Assembly: GCF_014192285.1 (NCBI RefSeq) | Contig: NZ_JACHXQ010000003.1 | Span: 186,001-250,000, forward strand | Source of the DNA: Halomonas fontilapidosi | GTDB lineage: Bacteria; Pseudomonadota; Gammaproteobacteria; Pseudomonadales; Halomonadaceae | DNA length: 64,000 bases | Direction: 5' to 3' | In this document: piece after piece, positions 1-10,753 of the stretch | Position numbering within the stretch: the stretch's first letter is position 1 | How the letters are laid out: the number at the start of each line of letters is the position of its first letter | The notes under the pieces: model-generated | What the model saw: only the letters and a program-made list of their open reading frames with translations | Told to the model about the DNA's origin: nothing | Databases searched by the model: none | Translations under genes and position numbers: made by a program

Positions 1-720
1 GGCACGCGCGTCGAAGAGCCAGCAGGCCTCGATCAGCTCGAGGCCCTTGTTCATCAAGGTGGCACTGTCCACCGAGATCTTGCGGCCCATCGACCAGTTG
101 GGGTGATCACAGGCCTGATCCGGTGTCACGCTGGCCAAGCCATCCCGCGACCAGCCACGGAAGGGGCCCCCCGAGGCGGTCAGCAGAAGCTGAGTGACGC
201 CGTGACGCCCCAGCCCTCCCCGGTGTTCGCTGGGTAGACACTGATAGATGGCATTATGTTCGGAATCGATGGGCAGCAGGGTCGCGCCATGGCGCGTCAC
301 CGCATCCATGAACAGCGCCCCGGACATCACCAGGGCTTCCTTGTTGGCCAGCAGTACCCGCTTGCCGGCCTTCACCGCGGCAAGCGTCGGTAATAGACCG
401 GCCGCACCGACGATGGCCGACATAACGGCGTCTACCTCAGAGGCTTCGGCCACCTCGACCAGCGCCCGGCAGCCGGCCCGCACCTCGGTGGCGAGCTGCG
501 CCTCGGCCAACTGCCTGCGCAGCCAGGCGGCGTCCTCCTCGGTATCGAGCACCGCCACCGCCGGCCGATGACGCAGGCACAAGGCCAGCAGCGCTTCTCG
601 TGAGCGGTGGGCCGTTAGCGCATGCACCCGATAGCGCTCCGGGTGGCGACCGATCACATCCAACGTGCTGGTGCCGATGGAGCCGGTGGCGCCCAGTACG
701 GTCACGCGACGCAGGCTCAC
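1..720 (-). CDS. dxr: 1-deoxy-D-xylulose 5-phosphate reductoisomerase, N-terminal part (cut by window edge)
   Basis: Cytosolic enzyme of the MEP isoprenoid pathway; it rearranges and reduces DXP to methylerythritol phosphate with NADPH. The first 240 codons are present and the C-terminal ~155 residues expected for the family lie to the left of the window. The N-terminus carries the dinucleotide-binding motif [11 protein letters not shown], followed by [17 protein letters not shown] and [11 protein letters not shown], all typical of Dxr. The start is read as GTG at 718-720, overlapping the cdsA stop in a GTGA arrangement, which implies translational coupling. It is the last visible gene of the rpsB-to-dxr run. 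It also ties to neighbouring uppS, which uses isoprenoid precursors. Confidence 0.95.
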   Translation of the reverse strand, partial: MSLRRVTVLGATGSIGTSTLDVIGRHPERYRVHALTAHRSREALLALCLRHRPAVAVLDTEEDAAWLRRQLAEAQLATEVRAGCRALVEVAEASEVDAVMSAIVGAAGLLPTLAAVKAGKRVLLANKEALVMSGALFMDAVTRHGATLLPIDSEHNAIYQCLPSEHRGGLGRHGVTQLLLTASGGPFRGWSRDGLASVTPDQACDHPNWSMGRKISVDSATLMNKGLELIEACWLFDARA

Positions 721-1517
721 AGCAGCCACCCGGAAAGCAGCGCGAACAGCGGCACCGCGGCCGTCAGGCTGTCGACCCGATCGAGCACCCCGCCATGTCC
801 CGGCAGCAGCTGGCTGGAGTCCTTGATGCCGCGATGGCGCTTGAGCATGCTCTCAAGCAGGTCACCCAGCACCGAGACCAGCGTGACTACGGCGGTCGCC
901 AGCATCAGCATGAGACCTCCGGCAACGCCGAGGCTCTGCCAACTGGCGAAGACGATCGCCAGCAGCGCGGTAACCATCAGACCACCGGCCACGCCCTCCC
1001 AGGTCTTGCCGGGGCTGACACGGGGGGCCAGCTTGTGGCGACCGAGGGCTCGGCCGACGAAATAGGCGCCGATATCGGCACCCCACACCAGCAACAGTAC
1101 GAAGAGCAGCCAGACGGCACCGCTCTCGCGCAGCACGCTGAAGCCTACCCAGGTCGGCAGCAGCACCCAAAGCCCCATGGCCAGGCGCATGCCGGTCGCC
1201 CCCCATTGCGCAAGGCGCGCGGGGTAGCCGGTTACCCAATACAGGTTGACCAGCCAGCCCAGTGCACCGAGCCAAAGCGGCCAGGTTGACAGCACGGCGC
1301 CGCTCGCCCAGCACAGCGCCAGCAGCCCGGCGAGACTGGCAACCACCAGCAGGCGACGCCCCGGCGCGGCGATACCGGCGAGATTGGCCCATTCCCAGGC
1401 GGCGAGCAGCACGACGGCGGCGGTGAACAGCCGGAACCCCTCGCCGTCGAGGCCGAACAGGCCGAACAGGGCAAGAGGGATCAGCCAGGCGGCGGTGAGG
1501 ATCCGTTGTTTAAGCAC
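717..1517 (-). CDS. cdsA: Phosphatidate cytidylyltransferase (CDP-diglyceride synthase)
   Basis: Inner-membrane enzyme that makes CDP-diacylglycerol from phosphatidate and CTP for phospholipid synthesis. The protein is strongly hydrophobic, with about eight membrane segments, and ends with the family signature pieces KRHRGIKD and [12 protein letters not shown] chose the GTG at 1515-1517, giving 266 residues that begin VLKQRIL, because this aligns with the E. coli start MLKYRL. It also gives only an 8-bp overlap with uppS and places GAGGGA just upstream. The ATG at 1538 would add seven residues and a 29-bp overlap. The gene lies between uppS and dxr in the conserved envelope-precursor order. 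Confidence 0.93.
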   Translation of the reverse strand: MLKQRILTAAWLIPLALFGLFGLDGEGFRLFTAAVVLLAAWEWANLAGIAAPGRRLLVVASLAGLLALCWASGAVLSTWPLWLGALGWLVNLYWVTGYPARLAQWGATGMRLAMGLWVLLPTWVGFSVLRESGAVWLLFVLLLVWGADIGAYFVGRALGRHKLAPRVSPGKTWEGVAGGLMVTALLAIVFASWQSLGVAGGLMLMLATAVVTLVSVLGDLLESMLKRHRGIKDSSQLLPGHGGVLDRVDSLTAAVPLFALLSGWLL

Positions 1518-2298
1518 CGTGTCCCTCGATCTGTTCATCGGTCATGCCGAAGCGCCGCTTGCGTCGCTGAAAGTCAGCCAGGGCGCGGTCGAAAGCCGCG
1601 CCATCGAAATCGGGCCACAGCACGGGAGTGAAATGGAGCTCGGCGTAGGCCATCTGCCAGAGCAGGAAGTTCGAGATGCGCTGCTCGCCGCTGGTGCGGA
1701 TACACAGGTCCACCGGTGCATCCTCCGGCAGGCTCACTTCCTCGTCGAGAGACTGCTCGTCGATCGCGTCAGGCTCGAGCTCGCCAGCAGCGACCCGCTC
1801 GGCAAGCCGACGAGCGGCACCAGCGATGTCCCAGCGTCCCCCGTAGTTGGCCGCGACCACCAGATGCAGGCCGGTGTTGTCGCGTGTCAGCGCCTCGGCA
1901 CTGGCGATATGCTTCTGGATGGAGGCGGAGAAACCGTTGCGATCCCCGATGACCGACAGGCGGATGCCATGCCGATGGAGCTTCTTGACCTCGCGCTTGA
2001 GCGCCATGAGGAAAAGCTCCATCAGGGCATTGACCTCGCTGGGAGGGCGCTTCCAGTTTTCGCTGGAGAAGGCAAACAGCGTGAGCGTCTCGATGCCGCG
2101 CTCGGCGGCGCGGCGGATCACGTCGCGTACCGCCTCGACACCCGCATGATGGCCTCGCACGCCGGACATGCCGCGTGCCTTCGCCCAGCGGTTGTTGCCG
2201 TCCATGATGATCGCCACGTGGCGCGGCAAAGGCCCCTCGGCTGGGGTGGGCCCATCGTCGGGGGGTGCCCCGGTACGGGGAGACTGCGGTGACGTCAT
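1510..2298 (-). CDS. uppS: Undecaprenyl diphosphate synthase (cis-prenyltransferase)
   Basis: Condenses isopentenyl units onto farnesyl diphosphate to make the C55 lipid carrier for peptidoglycan and surface polysaccharide. The signature HVAIIMDGNNRWAKARG near residue 30 contains the catalytic Asp, and the conserved C-terminal block DLCIRTSGEQRISNFLLWQ is present. About 262 residues from the ATG at 2296-2298. Other in-frame starts (ATG 2310, TTG 2334) exist and none has a clear Shine-Dalgarno sequence, so the exact N-terminus is uncertain. It follows frr after a 118-bp gap and overlaps cdsA. Confidence 0.93.
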   Translation of the reverse strand: MTSPQSPRTGAPPDDGPTPAEGPLPRHVAIIMDGNNRWAKARGMSGVRGHHAGVEAVRDVIRRAAERGIETLTLFAFSSENWKRPPSEVNALMELFLMALKREVKKLHRHGIRLSVIGDRNGFSASIQKHIASAEALTRDNTGLHLVVAANYGGRWDIAGAARRLAERVAAGELEPDAIDEQSLDEEVSLPEDAPVDLCIRTSGEQRISNFLLWQMAYAELHFTPVLWPDFDGAAFDRALADFQRRKRRFGMTDEQIEGHGA

Positions 2299-2416
2299 GA
2301 TGTCTCGCATGGCGGGAAAGAACTGGAGGACCAACGAACCGCAAGCGACCTGCCCGCGGTTCGCCGAGGGGCGATCCGTCGCCGGCGGCGCCGTTCGTCG
2401 GTGCCGCCCACCATCC

Positions 2417-2974
2417 TCAGACCTGCATCAGGTCGTGTTCCTTGGACTCAAGCGCCTTGTCGATCTCGGCGATGATGCTGTCGGTGAGCTTCTGGATCGC
2501 CTCCTCGCCCTGGTGCTGCTCGTCCTCGGTGATCTCCTTCTCCTTGAGCAGCGACTTCAGGTCACCATTGGCATCGCGACGCACGTTGCGCACCGCCACG
2601 CGGGCGTGCTCGGCCTCCTGGCGGGCCTGCTTGATGTAGCCCTTGCGCGTCTCCTCGGTGAGCATCGGCATGGGCACGCGAATCACGTTGCCGGCACTTG
2701 CCGGGTTGAGGCCGAGATCGGACGTCATGATGGCCTTCTCGATCTTGGGGACCATCTGTTGCTCCCAGGGGACCACGGCCAGGGTCCGGGCGTCTTCGAC
2801 GTTGATCGAGGCTACCTGGTTGAGCGGCACCTGGGCGCCATAGTAATCCACGGTCACCGCATCCAGGATACTGGAGTGCGCTCGACCGGTACGGATCTTG
2901 TTAAAGTTCTGGTGAAGGGCCTCGAGGCTCTTCTTCATGCGGCTCTGCGCATCCTTCTTGATGTCGTCGATCAC
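2417..2974 (-). CDS. frr: Ribosome recycling factor
   Basis: Cytosolic factor that, with EF-G, splits post-termination ribosomes. The 185 residues match the usual RRF length, with KIRTGRA near residue 28, the block [19 protein letters not shown] and the helical motif VRNVRRDAN. The start is GTG at 2972-2974: it gives VIDDIKKDA, aligning with E. coli MINDIRKDA, and has AGAGGG seven bases upstream inside the last pyrH codons. A longer TTG reading from 2992 would overlap pyrH. Only four bases separate the pyrH stop from this GTG, so coupling is likely. Confidence 0.95.
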   Translation of the reverse strand: MIDDIKKDAQSRMKKSLEALHQNFNKIRTGRAHSSILDAVTVDYYGAQVPLNQVASINVEDARTLAVVPWEQQMVPKIEKAIMTSDLGLNPASAGNVIRVPMPMLTEETRKGYIKQARQEAEHARVAVRNVRRDANGDLKSLLKEKEITEDEQHQGEEAIQKLTDSIIAEIDKALESKEHDLMQV

Positions 2975-2978
2975 TGTC

Positions 2979-3746
2979 TTACCCTCTGTCAATCAGCGTG
3001 CCTTCCTTGCCACCCACCACCAGGTTCAGCAGGGCACCCGGCTTGTTCATGTTGAAGACCCGCACCGGCATGTCATGGTCCCGCACCAGGCAGATGGCGG
3101 TCAAATCCATCACCCCGAGCTTCTGGTCGAGCGCATCGTCATAGGTCAGCTGCTCGTACTTGACCGCGTCGGGATGCGTGACCGGGTCCTTATCATAGAC
3201 CCCGTCGACCTTGGTGGCCTTGACCACCACGTCGGCGTCGATCTCGATGCCACGCAGGCAGGCCGCGGAGTCCGTGGTGAAGAAGGGGTTGCCGGTACCG
3301 GCCGAGAACAGTACCACGTCACCGGATGTCAGGTAGCGAATGGCGGTGCGACGGTCGTAATGCTCCACCACGCCACTCATCGGGATGGCCGACATGACGC
3401 GGGAACGGATATTGGAACGTTCCAGGGCATCGCGCATGGCCAGGGCGTTCATCACCGTGGCGAGCATACCCATGTGGTCGCCGGTCACCCGGTCCATGCC
3501 CGCCTCGTGCAGTGCCGCCCCGCGGAACAGGTTGCCACCGCCCACCACGATGCCGACCTGAACACCGATCCCCACCAGCTGGCCGATCTCCAATGCCAGG
3601 CGATCCAGCACCTTGGGGTCGATGCCGAACTCGGCGTCGCCGGTCAAGGCCTCGCCAGAGAGCTTTAGCAGGATACGCTTGTACTTGGAGACCTCGGCGC
3701 GGGACTTCTCGGGCTTGCTGGGGGCGGGGTGATCGGCACTGGTCAT
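2979..3746 (-). CDS. pyrH: Uridylate kinase (UMP kinase)
   Basis: Hexameric bacterial UMP kinase of the amino acid kinase fold; phosphorylates UMP to UDP for pyrimidine nucleotide supply. Visible motifs are [10 protein letters not shown] at the phosphate-binding loop, VGGGNLFRG and [16 protein letters not shown]. At 255 residues it is about 14 longer than E. coli PyrH, because of a charged N-terminal extension (residues 1-20) that may be real or reflect a later start. It lies between tsf and frr in the conserved order. Confidence 0.96.
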   Translation of the reverse strand: MTSADHPAPSKPEKSRAEVSKYKRILLKLSGEALTGDAEFGIDPKVLDRLALEIGQLVGIGVQVGIVVGGGNLFRGAALHEAGMDRVTGDHMGMLATVMNALAMRDALERSNIRSRVMSAIPMSGVVEHYDRRTAIRYLTSGDVVLFSAGTGNPFFTTDSAACLRGIEIDADVVVKATKVDGVYDKDPVTHPDAVKYEQLTYDDALDQKLGVMDLTAICLVRDHDMPVRVFNMNKPGALLNLVVGGKEGTLIDRG

Positions 3747-3815
3747 GGGGTGTCTCCCGGATTCTCGACGCTTGGGACCTGGTGGATGGCCGGACTCACC
3801 GGCCGGATACGCGAA

Positions 3816-3837
3816 GGCGTGCGCTCACGCGCACGCC
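3816..3837 (-). terminator. Hairpin between tsf and pyrH
   Basis: Perfect 9-bp inverted repeat, GGCGTGCGC and GCGCACGCC around a TCAC loop, in the 115-bp tsf-pyrH gap. On the minus strand it is followed by TTCGCGTATCC, only weakly T-rich. It is more likely a partial terminator or mRNA-stabilising hairpin than a strong stop, because the operon continues into pyrH. Confidence 0.5.
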
Positions 3838-3861
3838 ATCGTCACACTGGAACCTCGGACC

Positions 3862-4731
<870 letters not shown>

Positions 4732-4785
4732 GGTAGTGTCCTCTGAATGGTTCGACCTGGAATAGGTAGCGGTAAGCAAGAGAAG

Positions 4786-4807
4786 CAAGGGGGCCGAGGC
4801 CCCCTTG
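4786..4807 (-). terminator. rpsB-tsf intergenic attenuator hairpin
   Basis: Perfect 9-bp stem (CAAGGGGGC with GCCCCCTTG, loop CGAG) in the 138-bp gap between rpsB and tsf. On the minus strand it is followed by TTGCTTCTCTTGC. This resembles an intrinsic terminator of moderate strength that would let only part of transcription continue into tsf, as is known in other gammaproteobacteria. Confidence 0.6.
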
Positions 4808-4869
4808 TGCCTGTCCGGCAGGCCGCCAGCGACGTGGCGGCACGGCGTCCGGCCCAGGCGGGCCGACGA

Positions 4870-5616
4870 TCACTCGGCGGCCGCGTCGCTCTGGCTCTCT
4901 TCGGCTTCGGTGACCTCGACGAACTCGTCGGGACGACCTTCCTTCGCACGGGCACAGGCGTCGGCGACGGCCTTGACGTAGATCTGGATGGCACGGATGG
5001 AGTCATCGTTGCCCGGGATCACGTAGTCGACGCCATCGGGATCGGAGTTGGTATCCACCACGCCGATGACCGGAATGCCCAGCTTGTTCGCCTCGTTGAT
5101 GGCGATGCGCTCATGGTCGACGTCGATCACGAACAGGGCATCGGGCAGGCCACCCATTTCCTTGATACCACCCACGGACCGCTCGAGCTTGTCCTGCTCG
5201 CGGGTCGCCATCAGCACTTCCTTCTTGGTCAGCTTCTCGAAGGTGCCGTCCTCGTGCATGGTCTCGAGGTCGCGCAGGCGCTTGATGGAGACGCGAATGG
5301 TCTTGTAGTTGGTCAGCATGCCGCCGAGCCAGCGGTGGTTGACGAACGGCTGACCGACGCGGTTGGCCTCTTCCTTGATGATCTTGCTCGCGCTGCGCTT
5401 GGTGCCCACGAACAGGATCTTGTTGTTGGCCGCGGCCATCTTCTCGACCACGTCGATGGCCTCATTGAGGGCCGGCAGGGTGTGCTCGAGGTTGATGATG
5501 TGAATCTTGTTACGCGCGCCGAAGATGTACTTGCTCATCTTCGGGTTCCAGTACTTGGTCTGGTGACCGAAGTGTGCACCTGCCTTCAGCAGGTCACGCA
5601 TATTGACGTGTGCCAT
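4870..5616 (-). CDS. rpsB: 30S ribosomal protein S2
   Basis: Small-subunit protein that bridges head and body of the 30S particle and is needed for S1 binding. The start is ATG 5614-5616 ([19 protein letters not shown]) with CAGGAG eight bases upstream; 248 residues. Conserved S2 blocks are [15 protein letters not shown] and [12 protein letters not shown]. The tail is acidic (ESQSDAAAE). First gene of the operon, with a leader of about 200 nt that could hold the S2 autoregulatory site known from other gammaproteobacteria; I did not fold it. Confidence 0.97.
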   Translation of the reverse strand: MAHVNMRDLLKAGAHFGHQTKYWNPKMSKYIFGARNKIHIINLEHTLPALNEAIDVVEKMAAANNKILFVGTKRSASKIIKEEANRVGQPFVNHRWLGGMLTNYKTIRVSIKRLRDLETMHEDGTFEKLTKKEVLMATREQDKLERSVGGIKEMGGLPDALFVIDVDHERIAINEANKLGIPVIGVVDTNSDPDGVDYVIPGNDDSIRAIQIYVKAVADACARAKEGRPDEFVEVTEAEESQSDAAAE

Positions 5617-5823
5617 GGATGACTCCTGGAAAATCGGGTTAGGCCTCCACGCACCCCATGGATCCGACCGTCGCGTCATCAGGGATAACCACGACAGCAC
5701 CCGGGACCATGTGCCGGTGCATGTGTGTTTTCAAGGCATTGCATTAGTTGAGCGCATCTCCCGGGACTCGCCGCAGCGCCCGAGGTGTTGTCGGAGCCAC
5801 GCGATTGCAGGAAAGCGCGCAGC

Positions 5824-5852
5824 TTTATACCATGGATGACCGCCGAGATGAA
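5824..5852 (-). promoter_or_regulatory. Candidate sigma-70 promoter for rpsB-tsf
   Basis: On the minus strand, a -35-like TTCATC (5847-5852) lies exactly 17 bases from a -10 TATAAA (5824-5829), followed by the GC-rich discriminator GCTGCGCGC. GC-rich discriminators are typical of stringently controlled ribosomal-protein promoters. Predicted transcription start is near 5817, leaving a leader of about 200 nt before rpsB. Confidence 0.6.
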
Positions 5853-5911
5853 GTCGTCCGATGCTCGTGCCCGCCAATGTACGGGCGACACCACCCCTGA
5901 TTCGAGATTCC

Positions 5912-6703
5912 ATGAACGTACCCATCAAGACGCCCGACGAGATCGAGAAGATGCGCGAGGCGGGCCGCCAGGCCGCCAGCGTCTTCGAGATGCTCACCCC
6001 CCACGTCAAGGCTGGCGTGAGCACCGGCGAGCTGGACCGGCTATGTCACGACTACATCGTCGACGAGCTGGGTTCCAGCCCCGCGCCGCTCAACTACCAC
6101 GGTTTCCCCAAGTCGATCTGCACCTCGATCAACCATGTGGTCTGCCACGGCATCCCGGATGGCGCCAAGAAGCTCAAGAAAGGCGACATCATGAACATCG
6201 ACATCACCGTGAAGACGGCCGACGGCTATCATGGCGATTCCAGCATGATGTTCATCATCGGCGAGACCATCCAGGGCGAGCGTCTGTGCCGGGTCACCCA
6301 GGAGTGCCTCTACCGCAGCATCGCCCTGGTGCGCCCGGGCGTGCACCTCTCGGAACTTGCCCGCGCTATCCAGTCCCATGCCGAGGCCAACGGCTATTCG
6401 GTGGTGCGCGACTTCTGCGGGCACGGCATCGGCGCCGGCTTCCACGAGGATCCGCAGATCCTGCACTACGACGGCTATGCGCCCGAGGCCGACATCGCCC
6501 TCAAGGAAGGCATGTGCTTCACCATCGAGCCGATGATCAACGTCGGCGACCATCGCACCAAGGTGCTGCGCGACGGCTGGACCGCCGTGACCAAGGACAG
6601 AAGTCTGACCGCCCAGTGGGAGCATACCCTGCTGGTCACCGCGACGGGGGTAGAGGTGCTCACCGCTCGTCACGACGAAGACCTCTCCTTCCTCGACCGC
6701 TGA
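5912..6703 (+). CDS. map: Methionine aminopeptidase, type I
   Basis: Removes initiator Met from nascent proteins; a cytosolic dinuclear metalloprotease. 263 residues from ATG 5912 (MNVPIKTPDEIEKMREAG), the family-conserved start; the open frame extends upstream to 5861 without support. Metal ligands are recognisable: the Asp residues in DITV and HGDSS, the His in CGHGIG, and the Glu residues in TIEPM and WEHTLL. It is divergent from rpsB and ten bases upstream of glnD, so the two are probably co-transcribed. Confidence 0.97.
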   Translation: MNVPIKTPDEIEKMREAGRQAASVFEMLTPHVKAGVSTGELDRLCHDYIVDELGSSPAPLNYHGFPKSICTSINHVVCHGIPDGAKKLKKGDIMNIDITVKTADGYHGDSSMMFIIGETIQGERLCRVTQECLYRSIALVRPGVHLSELARAIQSHAEANGYSVVRDFCGHGIGAGFHEDPQILHYDGYAPEADIALKEGMCFTIEPMINVGDHRTKVLRDGWTAVTKDRSLTAQWEHTLLVTATGVEVLTARHDEDLSFLDR

Positions 6704-6713
6704 GTCGATCGCC

Positions 6714-9395
6714 ATGCTCCTGCACCACTACCGCTTCGTCCCAGACGTCAGCCTCTTCGATGTCGAGGCGTTCCGCGCCGAGCTGACCGGCGAGCGCTCG
6801 CCGATCGCCCCCTTCAAGGCGGCACTGCGCGACATCCAGGCCCGCCTCGATGAGCGCTTCCGCGCCGGCGCCGACATTCGCGACCTGGTGCACGGCCGCG
6901 CCTGGTGCCTGGACCGCCTGCTGGCGGTCGCCTGGGAACAGCACGCCTGGCCCGACGGGGGAGTGGCCCTGCTCGCCGTGGGCGGCTACGGCCGCGGCGA
7001 GCTGCACCCTCACTCCGATATCGACCTGCTGCTGCTACTCGAGCACGATGACGATACGCCGTATCGCGAGCCACTGACGGCCTTCATCACCTTCCTGTGG
7101 GACATCGGCCTGGAGATCGGCCATAGCGTGCGCTCGCTGGCCGACTGCGAGCGCGAGGCCTGCGCCGACGTGACGGTGATCACCAACCTGCTTGAGACCC
7201 GCACCCTGGCCGGGCCGGAGGGCCTGCGCGAAGCCATGCAGGCACGCCTCTCCACCGACCGGCTATGGCCGGCGGATCGCTTCTTTGAGGCCAAGTGGCA
7301 GGAACAGATCAGCCGTCACTACCGCTATAACAACTCCGAATACCACCTCGAGCCCAATATCAAGAGCTCGCCCGGCGGGCTGCGCGATATCCAGATGATC
7401 GGCTGGGTCGCCAAGCGCCACTTCGGCACCCAGCGCTACGAAGACCTGGTCGCCGGCGGTTTCATGAACGATCCCGAGCTGCGCATCCTCAGCCAGGGCC
7501 AGGCCTTCCTGTGGCAGGTGCGCTACGCCCTGCACATGCTCACCGGCCGCGCCGAGGACCGCCTGCAGTTCGACCACCAACGCACCATTGCCGAGCTGTT
7601 TGGCTTTCGCGACACCCCGGAGCGACTGGCCGTCGAACAGTTCATGAAACGCTACTACCGCCACGTCACGGCGCTGGCCGGTCTCAACGACATGCTGCTT
7701 CAGCACTTCGACGAGGCGATCCTGCATGCCGGCGAGGCACTGACCACGACGCGCCTCAACGAGCGCTTCGAGATCAAGGGCGGCTACATCCAGGCCCGCT
7801 CGCGCCATGTCTTCCGCAAGCGCCCCTCGGCGCTGCTCGAGCTGTTCCTGCTGATGGCCGAGCATCCGGAGATCGAGGGGGTCCGCGCGGACACCATCCG
7901 CCTGATCCGCGACCATCGCCACCTGATCGACGACCTCTACCGCGACGACCTGCGCCATCAGAGCCTGTTCATGGCCCTGCTGCGCTCCGGCGGCAACGTG
8001 GCGCGCCAGCTGCGACGCATGAACCGCTACGGCGTGCTCGGCAAGTACCTGCCCGAATTCGGCCAGGCGGTCGGGCTGATGCAGCACGACCTCTTCCACA
8101 TCTATACCGTGGACGCCCATACGCTGCGACTGCTCAAGTGCATCCACAACTTCCGCAAGCCGGAGGCGAAGGAAGAATTTCCGGTCGCCGCCAATCTCAT
8201 CCACCAGCTGCCCAAGCTGGAGCTGCTATGGATCGCCGGCCTCTACCATGATATCGGCAAGGGACGCGGTGGCGACCATTCGATCCTCGGGGCGCGGGAT
8301 GCCGAGGCCTTCTGCGAGCGTCACGGGCTCTCCGGCCGTGACACCCGCCTGGTCAGCTGGCTGGTGGAGCATCACCTGATAATGTCGATGGTCGCCCAGA
8401 AGCGCGACATCACCGATCCCGACGTGATCGGGGACTTCGCCCGCCTGGTCGGCGACGAGACACGGCTCGACTACCTCTACGTGCTGACGGTGGCCGACAT
8501 CAACGCCACCAACCCGACCCTGTGGAACGGCTGGCGGGCCTCGCTGCTGCGCCAGCTGCATGGCGAGACCAAGCGTGCCCTGCGCCGCGGCCTCGAGAAT
8601 CCCCTGGAGCGCGACGACTGGGTGCAGGAGACCCGCAGCGAGGCGCACTCCCTGCTGGCGTCAGTGGGCGCCGACATGGTCCGGGTCGACCGGCTCTGGG
8701 AGTCACTGGGTGAGGACTACTTCCTGCAATACGCGCCCAGCGAGATCGTCTGGCAGACCCAGGGGATCCTCGGCCATGGCAATAGCCAGCTGCCGCTGAT
8801 CCTGATCAACGCGCCCACCGACGACATGGCTGAGGGCGGCACCAAGGTCTTCATTCATACCCGCTCGGTGGACGACCTGTTCGCCGCCACCGCCGCTGCC
8901 ATGGACCAGCTGGGGCTGTCGATCCACGACGCGCGCATTGCCACCTCCAGCAACGACTGGACGCTGAACACCTTCATCGTGCTGGACGACCACGGCCAGG
9001 CGATCCGCGACCGTGAGCGCATCGAGGAGATCCGACGCCACCTGGTGGAGGAGCTCGATGACCCGGACGACTATCCGCAGATCGTCACCCGCCATACGCC
9101 GCGCCAGCTCAAGCACTTTCGGGTGCCTACCGAGGTCAGCATCGAGCAGGACCCGGCCAATGAGCGCACCCTCCTCGAGCTCGTCGCGCCCGACCGTCCC
9201 GGTCTGCTGGCCCGGGTGGGACGCATCTTCATGGAGCAGGATATCGCGCTGTCGGCGGCCAAGATCGCCACGCTGGGCGAGCGCGTCGAGGACGTCTTCT
9301 TCATTACCGACAAGACCGGCGCGCCGCTCACCGACCCGCAGCGCCAGCAGTGCCTGCGTGAGCGTCTCATCGAGGTCCTCGCCATCCCCGGCTGA
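6714..9395 (+). CDS. glnD: Bifunctional PII uridylyltransferase / uridylyl-removing enzyme
   Basis: Nitrogen sensor that adds UMP to PII proteins under low glutamine and removes it under high glutamine. 893 residues, normal for GlnD. Order of domains: nucleotidyltransferase with GGYGRGELHPHSDIDL at residues 90-105 (catalytic Asp pair), a helical linker, the HD hydrolase with HDIGKG at residues 512-517, and two C-terminal ACT domains starting near residues 708 and 817 (LELVAPDRPGLLARVG) that would bind glutamine. It sits between map and the dap operon, as in pseudomonads. Confidence 0.97.
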   Translation: MLLHHYRFVPDVSLFDVEAFRAELTGERSPIAPFKAALRDIQARLDERFRAGADIRDLVHGRAWCLDRLLAVAWEQHAWPDGGVALLAVGGYGRGELHPHSDIDLLLLLEHDDDTPYREPLTAFITFLWDIGLEIGHSVRSLADCEREACADVTVITNLLETRTLAGPEGLREAMQARLSTDRLWPADRFFEAKWQEQISRHYRYNNSEYHLEPNIKSSPGGLRDIQMIGWVAKRHFGTQRYEDLVAGGFMNDPELRILSQGQAFLWQVRYALHMLTGRAEDRLQFDHQRTIAELFGFRDTPERLAVEQFMKRYYRHVTALAGLNDMLLQHFDEAILHAGEALTTTRLNERFEIKGGYIQARSRHVFRKRPSALLELFLLMAEHPEIEGVRADTIRLIRDHRHLIDDLYRDDLRHQSLFMALLRSGGNVARQLRRMNRYGVLGKYLPEFGQAVGLMQHDLFHIYTVDAHTLRLLKCIHNFRKPEAKEEFPVAANLIHQLPKLELLWIAGLYHDIGKGRGGDHSILGARDAEAFCERHGLSGRDTRLVSWLVEHHLIMSMVAQKRDITDPDVIGDFARLVGDETRLDYLYVLTVADINATNPTLWNGWRASLLRQLHGETKRALRRGLENPLERDDWVQETRSEAHSLLASVGADMVRVDRLWESLGEDYFLQYAPSEIVWQTQGILGHGNSQLPLILINAPTDDMAEGGTKVFIHTRSVDDLFAATAAAMDQLGLSIHDARIATSSNDWTLNTFIVLDDHGQAIRDRERIEEIRRHLVEELDDPDDYPQIVTRHTPRQLKHFRVPTEVSIEQDPANERTLLELVAPDRPGLLARVGRIFMEQDIALSAAKIATLGERVEDVFFITDKTGAPLTDPQRQQCLRERLIEVLAIPG

Positions 9396-9397
9396 TG

Positions 9398-9420
9398 CCG
9401 CCCGCCGGGCATGCGGGCGG
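9398..9420 (+). terminator. GC hairpin after glnD
   Basis: 8-bp perfect stem CCGCCCGC / GCGGGCGG with a 7-base loop, four bases past the glnD stop. No T-run follows, so it may be a weak or factor-assisted terminator, or protect the 3' end. It lies just upstream of the dapC promoter candidate. Confidence 0.45.
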
Positions 9421-9427
9421 GAGGCGT

Positions 9428-9456
9428 TTGAGGCCGCCCCGGCGCTTCCCTATAAT
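9428..9456 (+). promoter_or_regulatory. Candidate sigma-70 promoter of the dap operon
   Basis: TTGAGG (9428-9433), a 17-base spacer and a perfect TATAAT (9451-9456) lie ahead of dapC. Predicted start near 9463 gives a leader of about 90 nt. The hairpin after glnD directly precedes it, which suggests that lysine biosynthesis genes form a transcription unit separate from glnD. Confidence 0.65.
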
Positions 9457-9553
9457 CAACGCCCTGTTCGCCCGCGCGCCGCTGTCGGCCCGCGAGCCAC
9501 CACCGACAACGACGCCGGACGCTTGCTGCTGTCCCAGGCGCACCTGGACACCC

Positions 9554-10753
9554 ATGAACCCCGACCTCGACGCCCTCAAGCCCTACCCCTTCGAGAAGCT
9601 CGCCGGCCTCAAGGCCGGCGTGACCCCACCCGAGGGATTGGCGCATATCCCGCTGACCATCGGTGAGCCGCAGCATGCGCCCTTTGCGGCCGCCCTCGAG
9701 GCGCTTACGGCGCACCGCCAGGGCTTCGCCCGCTACCCGGCTACCGCCGGAACCAGCGAACTGCGCCAGGCCATCGCCAACTGGGCGTCACGTCGCTTCG
9801 GGCTGGCCAGCCTGGACGCCGACCACCAGGTGCTGCCGGTGAATGGTACCCGCGAGGCGATCTTCGCCTTCGTCCAGGCCGCGCTGGATCGCACCCGCCC
9901 GGCCGGGGTGGCGATGCCCAACCCCTTCTATCAAATCTATGAGGGTGCCGCCCTGCTCGCCGGCGGACAGCCGATCTACCTCGACGCCACGGCCGAGAAC
10001 GCCTTCCTGCCGGACCTGGACAAGGTCCCCGCCGCGACCTGGCGCGACGTCCAACTGGTGTTCCTCTGCTCGCCGGGCAACCCCAGCGGGGCGGTGACGC
10101 CGCTGGCCGAATTCGAGAAGCTGATCGCACTGGCGGACGAGTTTGATTTCATCATTGCCTCGGACGAGTGCTACTCGGAGCTCTATCTGGACGAGGACGC
10201 CCCGCCGCCAGGGTTGCTCGAGGCCTGCGCGCATCTTGGCCGCCATGACTACCGGCGCTGCCTGGTGTTCCACTCGCTCTCCAAGCGCTCCAATCTGCCC
10301 GGGCTGCGCTCGGGTTTCGTTGCCGGCGACGCCGAGCTGACCGCTCCCTTCAAGCGCTACCGCACCTACCACGGCTGCGCCATGGCACTGCCCGTCCAGC
10401 AGGCATCGATCACCGCCTGGAACGACGAGGCACACGTGCGTGCCAACCGCGATGCCTATCGCGAGACCTTCGCCGCAGTGACCGAGGTCCTCGCGCCGGT
10501 AATGGACTTCCCCACCCCCGAGGCGAGCTTCTACCTGTGGCCAGCCGTCCCCGATGGAGATGACGAGGCCTTCACCCGTGCGCTCTTCGCCGAGACACAC
10601 GTCAGCGTGCTGCCCGGCAGCTACATGGGCCGGGTCGGTAGCAGCGGCACCAATCCCGGTAGCGGCCGGCTGCGCCTGGCACTGGTCGCCGAGGTCGACG
10701 CCACCCTGGAGGCCGCCTGGCGTGTCCGCCGTTTCATCGAAAGGAGGGCCTGA
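9554..10753 (+). CDS. dapC: N-succinyldiaminopimelate aminotransferase
   Basis: Class I/II PLP aminotransferase. In this context it is expected to transaminate N-succinyl-2-amino-6-ketopimelate with glutamate, in the succinylase route to DAP and lysine. 399 residues from ATG 9554 (MNPDLDALKPYPFEKL). Visible motifs are LTIGEPQH, CSPGNPSGAV, ASDECYSELY and the PLP-lysine segment FHSLSKRSNLPGLRSGF. Its stop overlaps the next start as TGATG. Assignment to DapC rather than another aminotransferase rests on its place between glnD and dapD plus overall similarity. Confidence 0.92.
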   Translation: MNPDLDALKPYPFEKLAGLKAGVTPPEGLAHIPLTIGEPQHAPFAAALEALTAHRQGFARYPATAGTSELRQAIANWASRRFGLASLDADHQVLPVNGTREAIFAFVQAALDRTRPAGVAMPNPFYQIYEGAALLAGGQPIYLDATAENAFLPDLDKVPAATWRDVQLVFLCSPGNPSGAVTPLAEFEKLIALADEFDFIIASDECYSELYLDEDAPPPGLLEACAHLGRHDYRRCLVFHSLSKRSNLPGLRSGFVAGDAELTAPFKRYRTYHGCAMALPVQQASITAWNDEAHVRANRDAYRETFAAVTEVLAPVMDFPTPEASFYLWPAVPDGDDEAFTRALFAETHVSVLPGSYMGRVGSSGTNPGSGRLRLALVAEVDATLEAAWRVRRFIERRA